Origin: a virus
DNA length: 64,000 bases
Strand: one strand, 5' to 3'
IMG/VR virus record: IMGVR_UViG_3300031851_000013
Location: 1 to 64,000 of that record
The notes beneath the pieces are model-generated. The model worked only from the letters and a program-made list of their open reading frames with translations, searched no databases and was not told the origin of the DNA. Every line of letters begins with the position of its first letter. Within the stretch, counting starts at the first letter, position 1. The position numbers and the translations under genes were made by a program. Shown here piece by piece: positions 1-11,700 of this stretch.

Positions 1-1955
1 ATATACTGTTGAATCGTGTCTATCTGGGTTATTAAAATCTAGGTAGTTCTTTTTGACCGATACTGATCTATAACTATCTTTAATCTCGTGTGTAACTCCG
101 TCACCGTAAAGATTAATTTTAATAAGCTCATCACCTACACCAAAACAACGCAGCAGGTTTCTAAAAGATTTTTCCGTACCCTTCGCCTTGTAGATACCAG
201 TAATGTTATTATAAATGTTCTGATAAATCAGATTCTTTACATCGTGAAGCTTCTCCTCAAAAACCCTCTCTTCATTTCTATCAGAAAGAGCCTCAAGGAC
301 AGTCGTGTCAACAAAAATTTCAGGAGCAACAAAGCCTACCGACTCAAGCAAGTGTTTTGCGAATGGTAGTGGCTTCTCGCCGTCCTGCACATAATGTGTG
401 TTTGTGATTGAAGGCAGTGCCTCAATCTGCAAGTGCAGTGTATCAAAATAACTTGATACCACCTGCGTGAGATCTAATAAGTTTTGACCGGCAGACTCTT
501 CATCTGCGGTAGTAATCCACTCTGGCATTGTGTTGTATATTGCAGAGTTGTTGGACATGTCGTGAGTTGAGCCCTCAAGCTTCTTCTCGTCAATAAGACT
601 TTGTACATCTGGGTGTGTTCTATATACGATAGGATCTTTATTTTCTGTATTGTTAATACCCTGCTTTTCATCAATAGCAGAGCCCAACGAACGAACGCTT
701 AAAGAATAGTTAACGATTGCGCCGTTGGACACACGACCTGAATAATCTAAAACTTGACGATCAAACCCTGTAACCTTTTCAGTGTTATAAATCCCTTCGT
801 TGAATTTAAAATAAACTCCCAAATCAAGATTAGATTCGTCGGTGTTGTTTCCTCCGTTTACTTGAGTAAACCAAGAGCGACCAATCTGTTCGGATGTGCG
901 GGACGATTTCCAAAACCTAAATTCGTCAAGGGAGCCACGGATCGCACCGGTGCCGTACATATCATTATAATGCATAGAGCCAATAGTTGCCGAGAGATGA
1001 TTTGTCTCCCCTACAAAAGAACTTACTGGAGTTCCTGAAACGACCTCTTCAATGAGCTTGCCATTTAAGTAAAACCTAGTAGCAACAGAATCGTTTGTGT
1101 TGTACACAGAAACTGCATAATGGTTCCAAGCGGAAAAATCAAAATCTTCTGGGAGGTTGTCTCTGTCGCCGATGGATACAGAATCAACCCCAGCCGAACC
1201 AGACACATATGTTACCTGTAACAAGTGGTTTGAAGATGTCTTATCTTCTGGCAATTCTACCGCAAAACGAGCGAACTGTTCTGTTCCTTCCAAGTGATTG
1301 TTCCACAAATCAAACAAACAAAGATTTCCGTCCACCGCTTCACGGTCTTCGGTCATCTTAAACCACACCTCAACGGTGTTACCTTCGGCACCATCACAAT
1401 AAAGATTTGATTCTCTTTTAAGATCCGGGTTCCAGATGTTAGACTTACCCAAACCTTCGGGGTATTCTTTTCGCAACTCTCCCGTTGCATTGTGGGGGGT
1501 TGGGTTGGGACCACCCTTAACATAAATTAATTGTGCGTCTTCCAAGACCCGATATTGAATCCCGTCAAGTGCCGAAAAACCAGAAGATGGGTGTTCATCT
1601 ATTTCATTTAGAGAGACGTAACCCGTAGTGCGAGGATACTCGTTTTCAAAAATATAATTATCAACATAAGTTGAACCGTTGTGCCAAGATGTTTTCTCCG
1701 ATAAAGAACCATCATAGGGATAAGTATTCAGAATAGAATTGATCGCATCTGTGTAATACTTTTCAGCAGAACCATATCTTGCAAAAGTCTTGGGATCGTC
1801 AAAATCAACAGATGCACGAGGGATAAACCGACTTTGCAGTTCAGTTCTTTCCTCAATTTGTTCTATGGACTCGCCATTACGCTCAACAGTTTTTTCGTAT
1901 TCTTCAACAGTTAAAATCTGATTTGACCGTTTTCCAAAAAGGTCTTTAATGCTCA
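1..1955 (-). CDS. LamG-domain virion structural protein (3' end outside window)
   Basis: An open frame of 651 codons starts at an ATG three bases after the stop of the upstream gene and runs off the left edge, so the C-terminus is missing. The N-terminus begins MSIKDLFGKRSNQ. The middle carries a concanavalin/laminin-G-like sandwich: a strand reading VEVWFKMTED, then a strand reading FSAWNHYAVSVY followed by RFYLNGKLIEE and an SATIGSM strand. This is the usual LamG pattern, probably glycan or surface binding. The region after it (YNNITGIYKAKGTEKSFRNL) looks like a phage structural tail section. It closes the baseplate operon with gp25 and gp6 upstream, so a virion location is inferred. No strong ribosome site is seen; an AGGG lies about 14 bases upstream, which suggests translational coupling. 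Confidence 0.8.
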
Positions 1956-1958
1956 TAC

Positions 1959-3407
1959 TTATTCTACCCTAAACTTAAACGTCTCGGGTTGTTGTTGTGG
2001 ATTTCCTTCAATATCGTACTGGAGTTCTATTCTATATGCATAATCAGGTTCTAAAAGTTCCATGTTTAGATCAAAATAGTTTCCTGATTTATCATAAGAT
2101 AACATTGTGTGCTCTCCGTAATCTATTACAACTTCCTCATCAACGACCCGGACGATTCTAAAATATGCCGTTTCAATAACGTCACTTTCTATCTCTTTAC
2201 TCGCCACAGTATAAATAGTTGGATTCCAATCTTTTAATCGGCAATATAATTTAAACCTTGCCGTTTCATCGCTAGAATATACACTTTTCATATTCGTTAC
2301 GTTTGTAACGTATACAGGAAGCGTTTCTGAAGCCACCTCTCTCGTAAGCACTTTAATTTCTTCGGAATGATACGTGTTTTCATCATCTTGCCAATCTACA
2401 TAAATAAGCTCAGTATCGGTGTCTATAACCAGAGAAGCTTTATAGTTTCCGGCTGATTCTCGTACGACCTCATTAAGATCTGGTGTGATTTCATCTGTTT
2501 TGTCTTCATCAGAATATACTTTTACAACCATTGAACCAGTCAGTGGGATGTCCTTACTAGAACCCGCAACAATATTTTTTAAATAAAGAATGTTTGTGTT
2601 GTCATCTTCTGAACGTAAATTACTCTTCTTGTAAAATTTCCCACGATCATCTTTTTTAGAGGAGTTCCACAATGCCTCAATGGAAGGTTTTTTGAAAAAG
2701 TATTCAGTCCCTCTGGCGAAGAACCTCTTTGTATAATAAGATTCCCTAGAGTCGCAATCTTCAGCCGACTGGGAGAGCATAAGGACAAGTCCGTAATTGG
2801 GGATCGTTTCTGCGATCCAAGCCTCAACTATATTTGTAATGTCAAGGTCCAGATCTTCAGTTCCTTTTTCAAAAGAGGCTGTTTTTGTATATCCGTCTGC
2901 AATATAATCAGCACCGGGTGTTGTCCAGACTGCGCTTGAACTTGCTCTATTCCAATCTGCACCCTTACCTCCAGATGAAGCACCGTGATCTAAGTATTCT
3001 TCCATATCCAAACCAACACCTTCCACCCATTCAGTAGAGACTGGCTTCACCGTCACATCAAATGAAGAAGGAAGAGTAAATGCGTGCACAGCGTTATATA
3101 ACTTTAATTTAAATTCAACACTTCCGGCTGAAGGGATATTCCCGTTTGTGCGAGCATCAGCAATGTCAGAAGAAGAGAAAGATAAAAGTACACGGGCTTT
3201 TTCAACTGTATTAACAATTAAACCATCTTCGTCTCTTTCAAAATCTCCGTTCTCATCAAGTGGTGGTACTCCTTGAGCATATACAGAAAATACCTCTAGC
3301 GTATCCGATGCTCCCATGTTTGCGTCAACACCTCTCGTCTGAAGGTCTGCCTTGAACGCATTTGTAATGGTTGTGTCTTTTTCTGCAATAAACTTTTTAA
3401 TTGACAT
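1959..3407 (-). CDS. Virion structural protein with DNRLRE-like domain
   Basis: 482 aa, beginning MSIKKFIAEKD. Residues about 60-260 look like the DNRLRE-type beta domain common in marine T4-like phage structural proteins: a segment LDLDITNIVEAWIA, then YGLVLMLSQ, then YYTKRFFARGTEYFFKKPSIEALW. The C-terminal half is beta-rich with no catalytic motif. It overlaps the gp6-like gene by one base and lies immediately upstream of the LamG gene, so it is part of the baseplate/tail operon. The family assignment is from pattern memory and not from a search. The virion role is inferred from context. Confidence 0.75.
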   Translation of the reverse strand: MSIKKFIAEKDTTITNAFKADLQTRGVDANMGASDTLEVFSVYAQGVPPLDENGDFERDEDGLIVNTVEKARVLLSFSSSDIADARTNGNIPSAGSVEFKLKLYNAVHAFTLPSSFDVTVKPVSTEWVEGVGLDMEEYLDHGASSGGKGADWNRASSSAVWTTPGADYIADGYTKTASFEKGTEDLDLDITNIVEAWIAETIPNYGLVLMLSQSAEDCDSRESYYTKRFFARGTEYFFKKPSIEALWNSSKKDDRGKFYKKSNLRSEDDNTNILYLKNIVAGSSKDIPLTGSMVVKVYSDEDKTDEITPDLNEVVRESAGNYKASLVIDTDTELIYVDWQDDENTYHSEEIKVLTREVASETLPVYVTNVTNMKSVYSSDETARFKLYCRLKDWNPTIYTVASKEIESDVIETAYFRIVRVVDEEVVIDYGEHTMLSYDKSGNYFDLNMELLEPDYAYRIELQYDIEGNPQQQPETFKFRVE

Positions 3408-5215
3408 TATCTAATCACTCCATTGATATCTCTTTTCAAATAACGAACTTCCCAAATACAATTCTTTGGAATTTCAATATATCTCCCATCCGGAGATGTG
3501 TTTGATCGTACGTTAAACCTGATATCAGAATAGTTGCCTCCCGCTTTCAGAGAAATGTTCACGTTTGTAACATCAACAATCCCATCAATGTTCTTAAGAA
3601 CCTTGTAGATATCTGTAATGAAAAATGGTTCGCCGATGGACGGGTGTCTCTTTAAGTGTTGTTTTAGTGCTAAATTAGCCTTTTGTAAAATTTCAAACTT
3701 CTCCATGTCTTGACGACCGATGGCTTCAAAATCCACAGCTAAATTAATCACCTTTGCATCAAGGATGTCAATAGTATCGTTGACCATCTTGTTTTTTGTT
3801 AGCCAAGTTTTTAAATTTGTTTTAATTGTATCATTACTTCTCTCAAGGTTCCCGGACTGCGCTTCGGAGACAATATACATATTTAAATTTCTTTTCATAG
3901 AATCAGCGTCTCGGTAAATACGACACCTTTTAATAGCACCAAACTTTGGAGGCATTGAATATGTCATAGCCTCATAATCCTTGGCGGTAACTGCTCGGTT
4001 TTGCGTTGCAAATGTGTTTAAAATTCTTGTCTTAAGCTCTGCACTTGTTGGGAGAGATACATCACCAACAATAGGTTCCTCATTGACACACTCCAACGAT
4101 CTCATGACCGCACCGACTTCAGTGGAATTGAGAGATGTCCTCTCCTTAAACTCAAAGAAAGGAGATGATGTTTTGGTAATCGTACCCGAGAAAGCATTAG
4201 TGTCGGCTGCACTGTTTATTCTATATATAACGTGTAAAGTCGTGTTTGACGGTGCAACACCGAATTCGTCAGATTCAACAAGTTTGTGCGGGTCAAATGA
4301 TGCATCCGAAATATATGGAGCACCGTGCCTTCTCAACACTACGTTCGCTGGGTCTACTACCGAAGCGTTTACAACGTTATCTGTATCAAGCTCTAGATCG
4401 GAACCTCCTCCGAACTGCAACTCCATCTTATTTCTTGTTCGTTCCGTAACGAACCTTCTAGAAACCTGAAATGGTTTTAAAACTTCCGGAGCATCAAACC
4501 TGTCCTCGTTTCTGTTTGTAACCGGTCTGTAGATAACGTCTTGAGATAGATACTCAACCTCGTAATAATCGTGCCCTTCGTCATCAACAACAGAGACAAC
4601 TTCTGCAACGTCGGATGCGTCAAGAACGATTTTTCTAAATTTTTTATAATTGCCAACTTTAATATATTGTTCAGTCAGTCTTCCAGAAACAACTCTACCG
4701 TGAGCCTTTACCGCATATGCAGTTGGGACACCGGTCGTTTCGTTAACTCGTGCAACACGTACTTCGTTGGTCGGGTGATCAAAATGGATGTCTTCATCCA
4801 ACATATAATATGCACCACCTGTTGATTGAAATTGTGATTTTCTTTTTAAAACCGGCATATATGACATATCAGGTGCAGTACCTGTGTTGTTTGCTGGGCA
4901 TAAAATATAAAACGTAACCATGCCATAAGAGGAAGGGTTTCCTCTAAACTTGTAGCCCAACTGTTTCCCCAGCTTTAATATATTATCATATTCTGTAGCC
5001 GTGTCAAGAAAACTCTCATTAGCTTGATAATCTAGATAAAATGACAATACGTCGCCGACGTAAGCTACCGTGTCAAGCATAAGAGCACCAAAAGATGCTT
5101 CACTGAAGTCTCTAAAGGTTTCTGGATAATATCTCTTTACATAATCCACCAATGATGACTTGATAGAATCAAAGTCCCTACTGGTATATTTAATTGGTAC
5201 AATTTTCTTTGGCAT
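3407..5215 (-). CDS. gp6: Baseplate wedge protein, T4 gp6-like (baseplate J family)
   Basis: 602 aa. The N-terminus has the typical wedge signature: TSRDFDSIKSSLVDYVKRYYPE, then SFGALMLDTVAYVGDVLSFYLDYQANESFL. In this family the protein forms the inner ring of the contractile-tail baseplate and links the wedges. The C-terminal section (AVTAKDYEAMTYSMPPKFG, then about 130 residues ending in ISLKAGGNYSDIRF) matches the conserved baseplate-J tail. The length is close to T4 gp6 (660 aa). It overlaps the gp25-like gene by one base, the usual T4-like neighbour. Strong call. Confidence 0.93.
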   Translation of the reverse strand: MPKKIVPIKYTSRDFDSIKSSLVDYVKRYYPETFRDFSEASFGALMLDTVAYVGDVLSFYLDYQANESFLDTATEYDNILKLGKQLGYKFRGNPSSYGMVTFYILCPANNTGTAPDMSYMPVLKRKSQFQSTGGAYYMLDEDIHFDHPTNEVRVARVNETTGVPTAYAVKAHGRVVSGRLTEQYIKVGNYKKFRKIVLDASDVAEVVSVVDDEGHDYYEVEYLSQDVIYRPVTNRNEDRFDAPEVLKPFQVSRRFVTERTRNKMELQFGGGSDLELDTDNVVNASVVDPANVVLRRHGAPYISDASFDPHKLVESDEFGVAPSNTTLHVIYRINSAADTNAFSGTITKTSSPFFEFKERTSLNSTEVGAVMRSLECVNEEPIVGDVSLPTSAELKTRILNTFATQNRAVTAKDYEAMTYSMPPKFGAIKRCRIYRDADSMKRNLNMYIVSEAQSGNLERSNDTIKTNLKTWLTKNKMVNDTIDILDAKVINLAVDFEAIGRQDMEKFEILQKANLALKQHLKRHPSIGEPFFITDIYKVLKNIDGIVDVTNVNISLKAGGNYSDIRFNVRSNTSPDGRYIEIPKNCIWEVRYLKRDINGVIR

Positions 5216-5661
5216 TATTTCAATTTACTCCCCTTAACGTGTCCATCAGTAAATAGTCCCTTGTTGGAATCAAACAACAAATCCAGCGTTGAACTTGACT
5301 CAAGGGGCTTGATGTAGAACGAGACCACAATATGCAAATAATTATCTGGCATATCGGCAGTGTTTTCTGAGTTATAAAAGTCAACAGCAGTCACATCAAT
5401 TGATGGAATGTATTTTTGTGCTTGACGCTTAATCTTAGCACTAATTGTTCCATGTACCTTGCTCACATTTTGCTCAAAAAGAAAGGTTTTAAGACCAACA
5501 CCGAAGTCGGGCTCCATAATCCTTTCTCCCGGTATTGTCAGAATTAACATCTTTAAATTCTGTACGACAAGCTCCACAAAGCCGGTGTTCATCCTATAAC
5601 CTTGTTGCTCATCGTATGTTAGGGGCAATTTGGGAGATAAACTCCTTACTTTCATTTTCAT
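5215..5661 (-). CDS. gp25: Baseplate wedge protein, T4 gp25-like
   Basis: 148 aa, close to the length of T4 gp25 (132 aa). The diagnostic segment is NLKMLILTIPGERIMEPDFGVGLKTFLFE, followed by the helix ISAKIKRQAQKYIPSI and a beta strand. This is the GPW/gp25 fold of contractile tails, phage and type VI secretion alike; it sits between gp6 and the sheath/hub. An AGGAAATGAAAATG ribosome site precedes the start. It overlaps the gp6-like gene by one base, so the pair is translationally coupled. Confidence 0.93.
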   Translation of the reverse strand: MKMKVRSLSPKLPLTYDEQQGYRMNTGFVELVVQNLKMLILTIPGERIMEPDFGVGLKTFLFEQNVSKVHGTISAKIKRQAQKYIPSIDVTAVDFYNSENTADMPDNYLHIVVSFYIKPLESSSTLDLLFDSNKGLFTDGHVKGSKLK

Positions 5662-5700
5662 TTCCTCGTACTGTAATTATCAACAATATATCTTTATTGC

Positions 5701-8700
5701 TTATTTCTGTGTTGCTGCAAGGATTTTTTCTTTTAAAGCTTTAATCTTTTGCTGCTTCTTGTCTCTTTCCTCGTTGCACTGTTCCTCTGATACGTCATTT
5801 TCGTCCTCATTGCCGTCATCTGCAAACGGGTTACCAATCGGAATTTCAAACCCAAGAGCCAAATATCCGAAGCCGAGCGGAGTCAATAAAGGTCCAATAC
5901 CAAACCCGAATGGCGGAAAGCCGAAGACGGTTGGTGGAAGGAGTCCTAGAGATACCACTGGCATCGGCAAACAAATTCCAATAAACTTAGCTAAATCAAT
6001 AATCCACTTAGCAATCTTAATGTTGGGGTCTATCATTTCAACCACAGCCTTAAAGATCAACAATGGTGTCTTAACAGCCAGTTTGAGAACCAGATCCATT
6101 CCAAGACCCTTGAATCCCGGCATACCGCCCATGCCCCAAGAGAACGAGAAACACGGAGTGGTGAGACCACCAAAGTGCTCGTGAAACTTCGCAATGTCAC
6201 CATTGCTCGGACCCTCGGGTGCCTTCCAATCTGGATTAGATAAAGCCATAAATGTCCTCATCAACTCGTCTTTCGTTCCCTCAAAGATTGCTTCTACTCT
6301 CGGTGATGCCGACACAGACATCATCGTATATACGGTGAGCATACCAAGAAACCTTTCCGTGGGTACAGAGAATTTAAACAACGCTGCGTATTCAGGGGAG
6401 TCTTTTATCTTTTGTTTCATCTTGCCTACCTGCTCACTGTTATAGTGGGTGCTAGACCAAGTTGAACCACCGACAGTGCCGGGTAACCCCAAGACACTCA
6501 AGTCTAAAAGACTCATTCCCGCAAGCTGATCATTAATAGACGAATCCCTAACTTCAATAAGAGGAGTGGCGTAAACCTTTCTTTCTTTGATGTTGAGCGA
6601 GATACGACCGTCCCCCATAGTTTGATCTTGCAGGTCAAGCTGTTCTTCTATCATAAAAGATCTATATTTCTTATTCAGTGTGCCATACAAGCCAGCACTG
6701 CCGAGTCCTTCAAACTCTTGTGCTCCATACAGGTCTTCAAGAACCTTGGACTCTAGGGGGTTGTTGGCGATGGGGGAAACATAACACAACCTCATGCCCG
6801 TTTCAATAGTAAAGAAATTATCAAATTTCCAAACCTGTTCACCCACATCTCCGAATATCGCATCATCAACACCCTGAAAAACACCAACGCCTGCACCGGC
6901 AACAATAGATGCAGAACCATCAACGTGCGGGGTTATTTTAACCGAATATTCCGTCGTGGAAGAAGCAACAAGACCAACAAACTCGTCAACTAAGCGATCT
7001 ATTTCTCTAACGCCGACGTAAACCTCGCCGTCAACCCCGAGATGACCAAACGTTTGATTCCAACTGTTGTCTAAGATATCAACCAATCCGGTGGTCGCAA
7101 TATGATCATAACTTGATTGAAGCATCTCAACCCAAGTGTTTATCATATTTTGAGCTTCATTGTTATCACCAATATCATCTCCAAAATATTCGTCTTTAAC
7201 ATATTGTTCCACAATTGCTCTTAAGCCGGAGATACTTGGTAAAATCTTCTCAACCATATCAGAGCGGTTCCAATCTTTTTTAACCACCTTAAAGAAGGTC
7301 TCTAAAAACATATTCCCATTTGATAAGTCAAAATCTAAACCATTATCAAAAGAACTTACACTTGAAACTTGTGAAACATCTTGAGCGTTTTCAATGTCAG
7401 AAAACCTATTTTCTTTCTCACTGTTTGGTAAGTCTATTACTGGAATCCATCCGCCATCTTTGTCACCTATCAGAAGATCATGTACGTTGATTGAGTTGTC
7501 AAAAGATATTTCATCTTCAAGGGTCTTATCTGACCTCTGGATTAAGTCTTTTAGTTCCACCGCAACGACTGCGAATTCGTCAACAAACAACTTTTTAAGA
7601 TTGCTGATTACAACCTCTTCGGGATCTGAATCAGTATCAAATTCTTCGTCAACGACGGTGCCGTCGTCAGAGATTGGAGCTTCTTTGTCAAGCTGTGAAC
7701 TTGCATCAGGCTGCTTTGGTGAAATTGAATTTATATATTCAAGAAACATTTCTGAATATTCACCCTCGTAGGATCTCATTTCTTCAATCATCTTCTTGAT
7801 CATAAACTCAAGAACGTAATCATCAAGTGTCTCTTCAATAGAGAACGTAGTGAATGCAAAAACTCCACGAAGAAAATAATCTATAACATAAGCTCGGATG
7901 GTCATCTGTGCGACCGACTTCAACATAGCTGCTCGCATAGGATCTTGCTTCTTGGCATCTGCGACACCTTCAATCAAAGAACAAAATCCTCCGCCACCTT
8001 GAAATTCATCCTTGGCTTGTTTTTTATATTCTTCCACCGTTAAAGGGTGTGGGTCAATATTACAAGCTTTTTCAATCTTTGTGGGCTCTCTTAAAAACAC
8101 CACCTTTTCTAAATAAGGAGTTGATGTCGGAGTGTCCATACCCGGAACTGTAATATCATGTGACTGAAACAAGGTTGAATTCGCAATGCGCTTGGCAATC
8201 ATAGATACTACATCATTGGTGACTTGTGGGTGCACGTATGATGCGTAGTATTTTCTAATTCTACCCAATAGTTCGTCGTCTGAAGTGTTAACACCAGATA
8301 AAGCCTCTGACCACATCTTTTCTGCTTGCCTACCAAACACTTCTGCTTGTGGTGGCATGTGCTTCACCGCACCGGCGTGAAAATACCCACTGATACAATC
8401 CCAGTTGTCCTCAAAACGGGTTCTAATTCTCTCATCTTCCACAAATTCTGTACCAAGCAAAGGAATAAGAATTTCACAAACTGCTTTTGGATCACCCGAT
8501 GCGGCATCTAAGGAATTTAATATATCTTGCAAGTTTGTTGGCTTGTCTGGACAGGCTGCAAGTGTGAACATCGGGACGGTAGAAGTTGGGTTACAGGGAT
8601 CCTCTATCTTTTGTTCTACAGTTGTAGTTCCACTTTCTTCGTCACAGACTGTCATAAAGTTTTGGAGAGCATATGCTGCATCAAATGGCACAGACGTAGG

Positions 8701-11700
8701 CTCTTCAAAGACACTGCCGGTCGCTTCTGGGTATAGTTCTTGGATATAAGCTCTTGCACTGTCATTGACGGGAGCACTAATCTCTCTTCTCAGGGATAAA
8801 TCTGTAGCCTCCGGATCTTCTCCGGGAAAGATTTCAATAACATATTCGTCGTCTACAAGTCTTCCCTTGTCTTCGGAAGTCTGGTATGGAATCTTATATC
8901 TAATTCTCCAATCAGGAATAGTCTGCATGAGACTTTCCCAATCAATGTCGTTTACTTGGACATCTCCCATTCCACCTATGTCACCAAGAGCAGCAAGCTG
9001 CTCCTTAAGTTGTTCTATCGCCATTCTTGTATCTGGATCTGGTGGGAGTACCATTTCATAATAAACCCCCTCGGTGTCAAGTTTTGTAACAAATGCACCT
9101 GTACCTTCAAGATTGTTTAATAGCTTCTGGGTTGTGGTGTTTACTTTTCTTACACCATCTTGGACTTGGATTTTATCTGTTAAATTATTAAATTCTGCGT
9201 CGCCGCCATCATAGAAATCAAATTGCACACCTTGAGCGTTTTGTCTCAATACTTCAGGGTGCCACATATAACCATCTTCCGGCGCAGGCTTTGCCGCTGC
9301 AACCTCGGTCGTAACATTTGTATTCGTAATCATCACGTCCTTATAAGATGAAACATCTCTATTGAATGCCATGAAAATTGGTTCAAATACGACATCCATA
9401 ACCTTATCCATCATAAAGTCAATTGATTCGTGTTTAAGCTCTATAAGCCCCGGCTTTGGTGAACCGTCTGGGTTTGTGCCACAGAACAGTGGAGGCATTG
9501 CATCTTGGAATGGATTTGCCCTACCTGATTGCAAATCTGCCAATTTTGTGAGAATATCAGCTAAATCATTAGCTCTTTTTTCTTTTCTCTTTCTCCCACG
9601 GTCAAGCTGCTCAAGGATCTGATCCTCTGTGATGTCGTCGCCCTTGGAGCGAATGCGCTCGGCTTCTGGTGTACCTAAGTCATCAATAGTCGTATCACAC
9701 AGAGTTCCTACGCCGTATTTGGTCTGCGGTGCTTTAGCAAGCTGCTCACAGAAGCTACTATCAACCATACGTCCAATAAGAATCATAAAATCTTTGATAG
9801 AGGTTTTCGTTTTTAATTTATTTTTAAAATTTGGATATTTTCTATTGACAAGTGACCGAACTATTGTTAAAGTTCTAGTAGAGGAGCGACCATACAATAA
9901 CCTACACAGTTCCGAGGGTGAAACCAAAAGGGAAATATCTCCCAAGAGAAGACTCAAGTCGGACAACCTGTCAGCCTTATCCTCTTCAGATAAGGGAGCA
10001 CTAAAAGGACCGCCCAAGAGACCTGCTGCTGCAAGAACATCTTTTTTCTTCTGATTTGCCAAGGCTATTGCCTCGTCTTGATTCATAGCTGCTGCTTCAG
10101 TAGCCTCCTCAATTGCATCGTTTATATTTGCGACTGTATCCTCGGATTCTTCCTTGCAAAGATCAAGCAAGGACACAACCAAGTCTTTAATCATCGCCAC
10201 GAAAGCTTGAGTTAGGGCATCAACAATAGCATTAAAAATTTCCTTTGGGAGATCCGCCATGATGTCCATCGTTGGAAGATCATCAGGAAGCTTAATCGTT
10301 GGAATTGTTGGCAACGTTAAACAATCTAACCTCAACGGTAGAGGAAGATTCAAATCAATGTCTAGTTTAAAATCTACATTGAAGCAAGCCATAATAGCAC
10401 CGACTAAATCCATCAAGGAGATTTTATTTAATACTACCTCAAAGACATCATCCAACTCATTAATCTTAGACATTTGATTATTAATATCGGACAAGAGTGG
10501 CTCACCGACGAAATCAACAGTAGCCTTTGCCTCTTTACGAATGCTCTTTCTAATATCCGCAGACCCAAAAATTAAATCCTCTTTCAGCTTATCTTTGGCA
10601 CTCTTAAGAGACTTTCCTTTGCGGATAATACCATTAGCCAGACCCTTAACACTGACGTTTTCAAAACAACTGTCTCCGGCTGTCTCGGGTGGGCTAACTT
10701 TCTTATCAACCTTGTCTGCTGCGGTCTGACCAGATGAAGAAGGGTTTTCCTCATTGCCCATTCCAGATACATCAGATACAGAATCGGCGGCGGAAGCCGA
10801 CGGAAAAATTTCTACCAATTCATAGTCTGTAAACCTGCCTACGAACTCAATCCAATCCATATTCTCGTCTACGGCTTGCTCCATATCCCACAGGTAGAAC
10901 AAATATCTAATTGATCTTTGTGAGTCAGCAGGCTCACTATCTTTAAACGCATCCCAACCAGCAGGCATTGCTTTATAAAAGCCCGATGCATTTTGAGATG
11001 CATATGTAGGGATAAAGTCTTGATTCATTCCAAGCTCAATTGAGTGTGCTCCTTCCTTCGGGGCACTATTGGCGGATAACAATGTGTTAAACGACTCAAT
11101 GAACTTCTCAAAACGATCTGCTTCTTTTCTAAAATCTAAATTCTTAACTTCTCCGTCAAAGTTATCTACCTGTGTAGCGTATGTTCGCATACCTTCAGAG
11201 ACTCGTTTTACTCTATCTTTATAGGAGGCAGAAGGATCAAGATATAAAATGGTTTGTCTTGTTGTTCCCTTTCTAACGTCGGACTTTTCACTGTATACTT
11301 CGCCAGTAAATACCTGTCCTTCTTCGGACTGGATGATAGGATTTTGAGCCTCCAGATGATTTACGTATTTGATTGGGAGAGTTACGAGAACTCTCATGTT
11401 CTCTCCGGGTCTATCAGACACATAATAATCTTCTGCTCTAATCGCAGCTACTGCTTCACAGATGGTGGATGCATATTCATCAGTGTTGTTTTTACCCAGT
11501 TCAGATAAAATAACTTTGGTCGCAGGGATGCGAACTTCTAGCATCCTATTATGTAATTCTGCTCCACCCGTAGATGCGTGTGAGGTTTCATAAGGAACGC
11601 ACCATTTACCTACACTCTTATCCTCGTAAGCTTTATTTAATTCTTTTGTTGTCCAATCAGGAGAAATATTAAATGGTGAATCATAAGGCGACTCACAGTC

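Noticed and set aside
3981-4469. Plus-strand frame of 162 aa
   Set aside because: Antisense to the clear gp6-like gene; no family features or ribosome site.
5630-6184. Long plus-strand frame of 184 aa
   Set aside because: It lies antisense to the gp25-like and 2246-aa genes, lacks a ribosome site and looks like a codon shadow.
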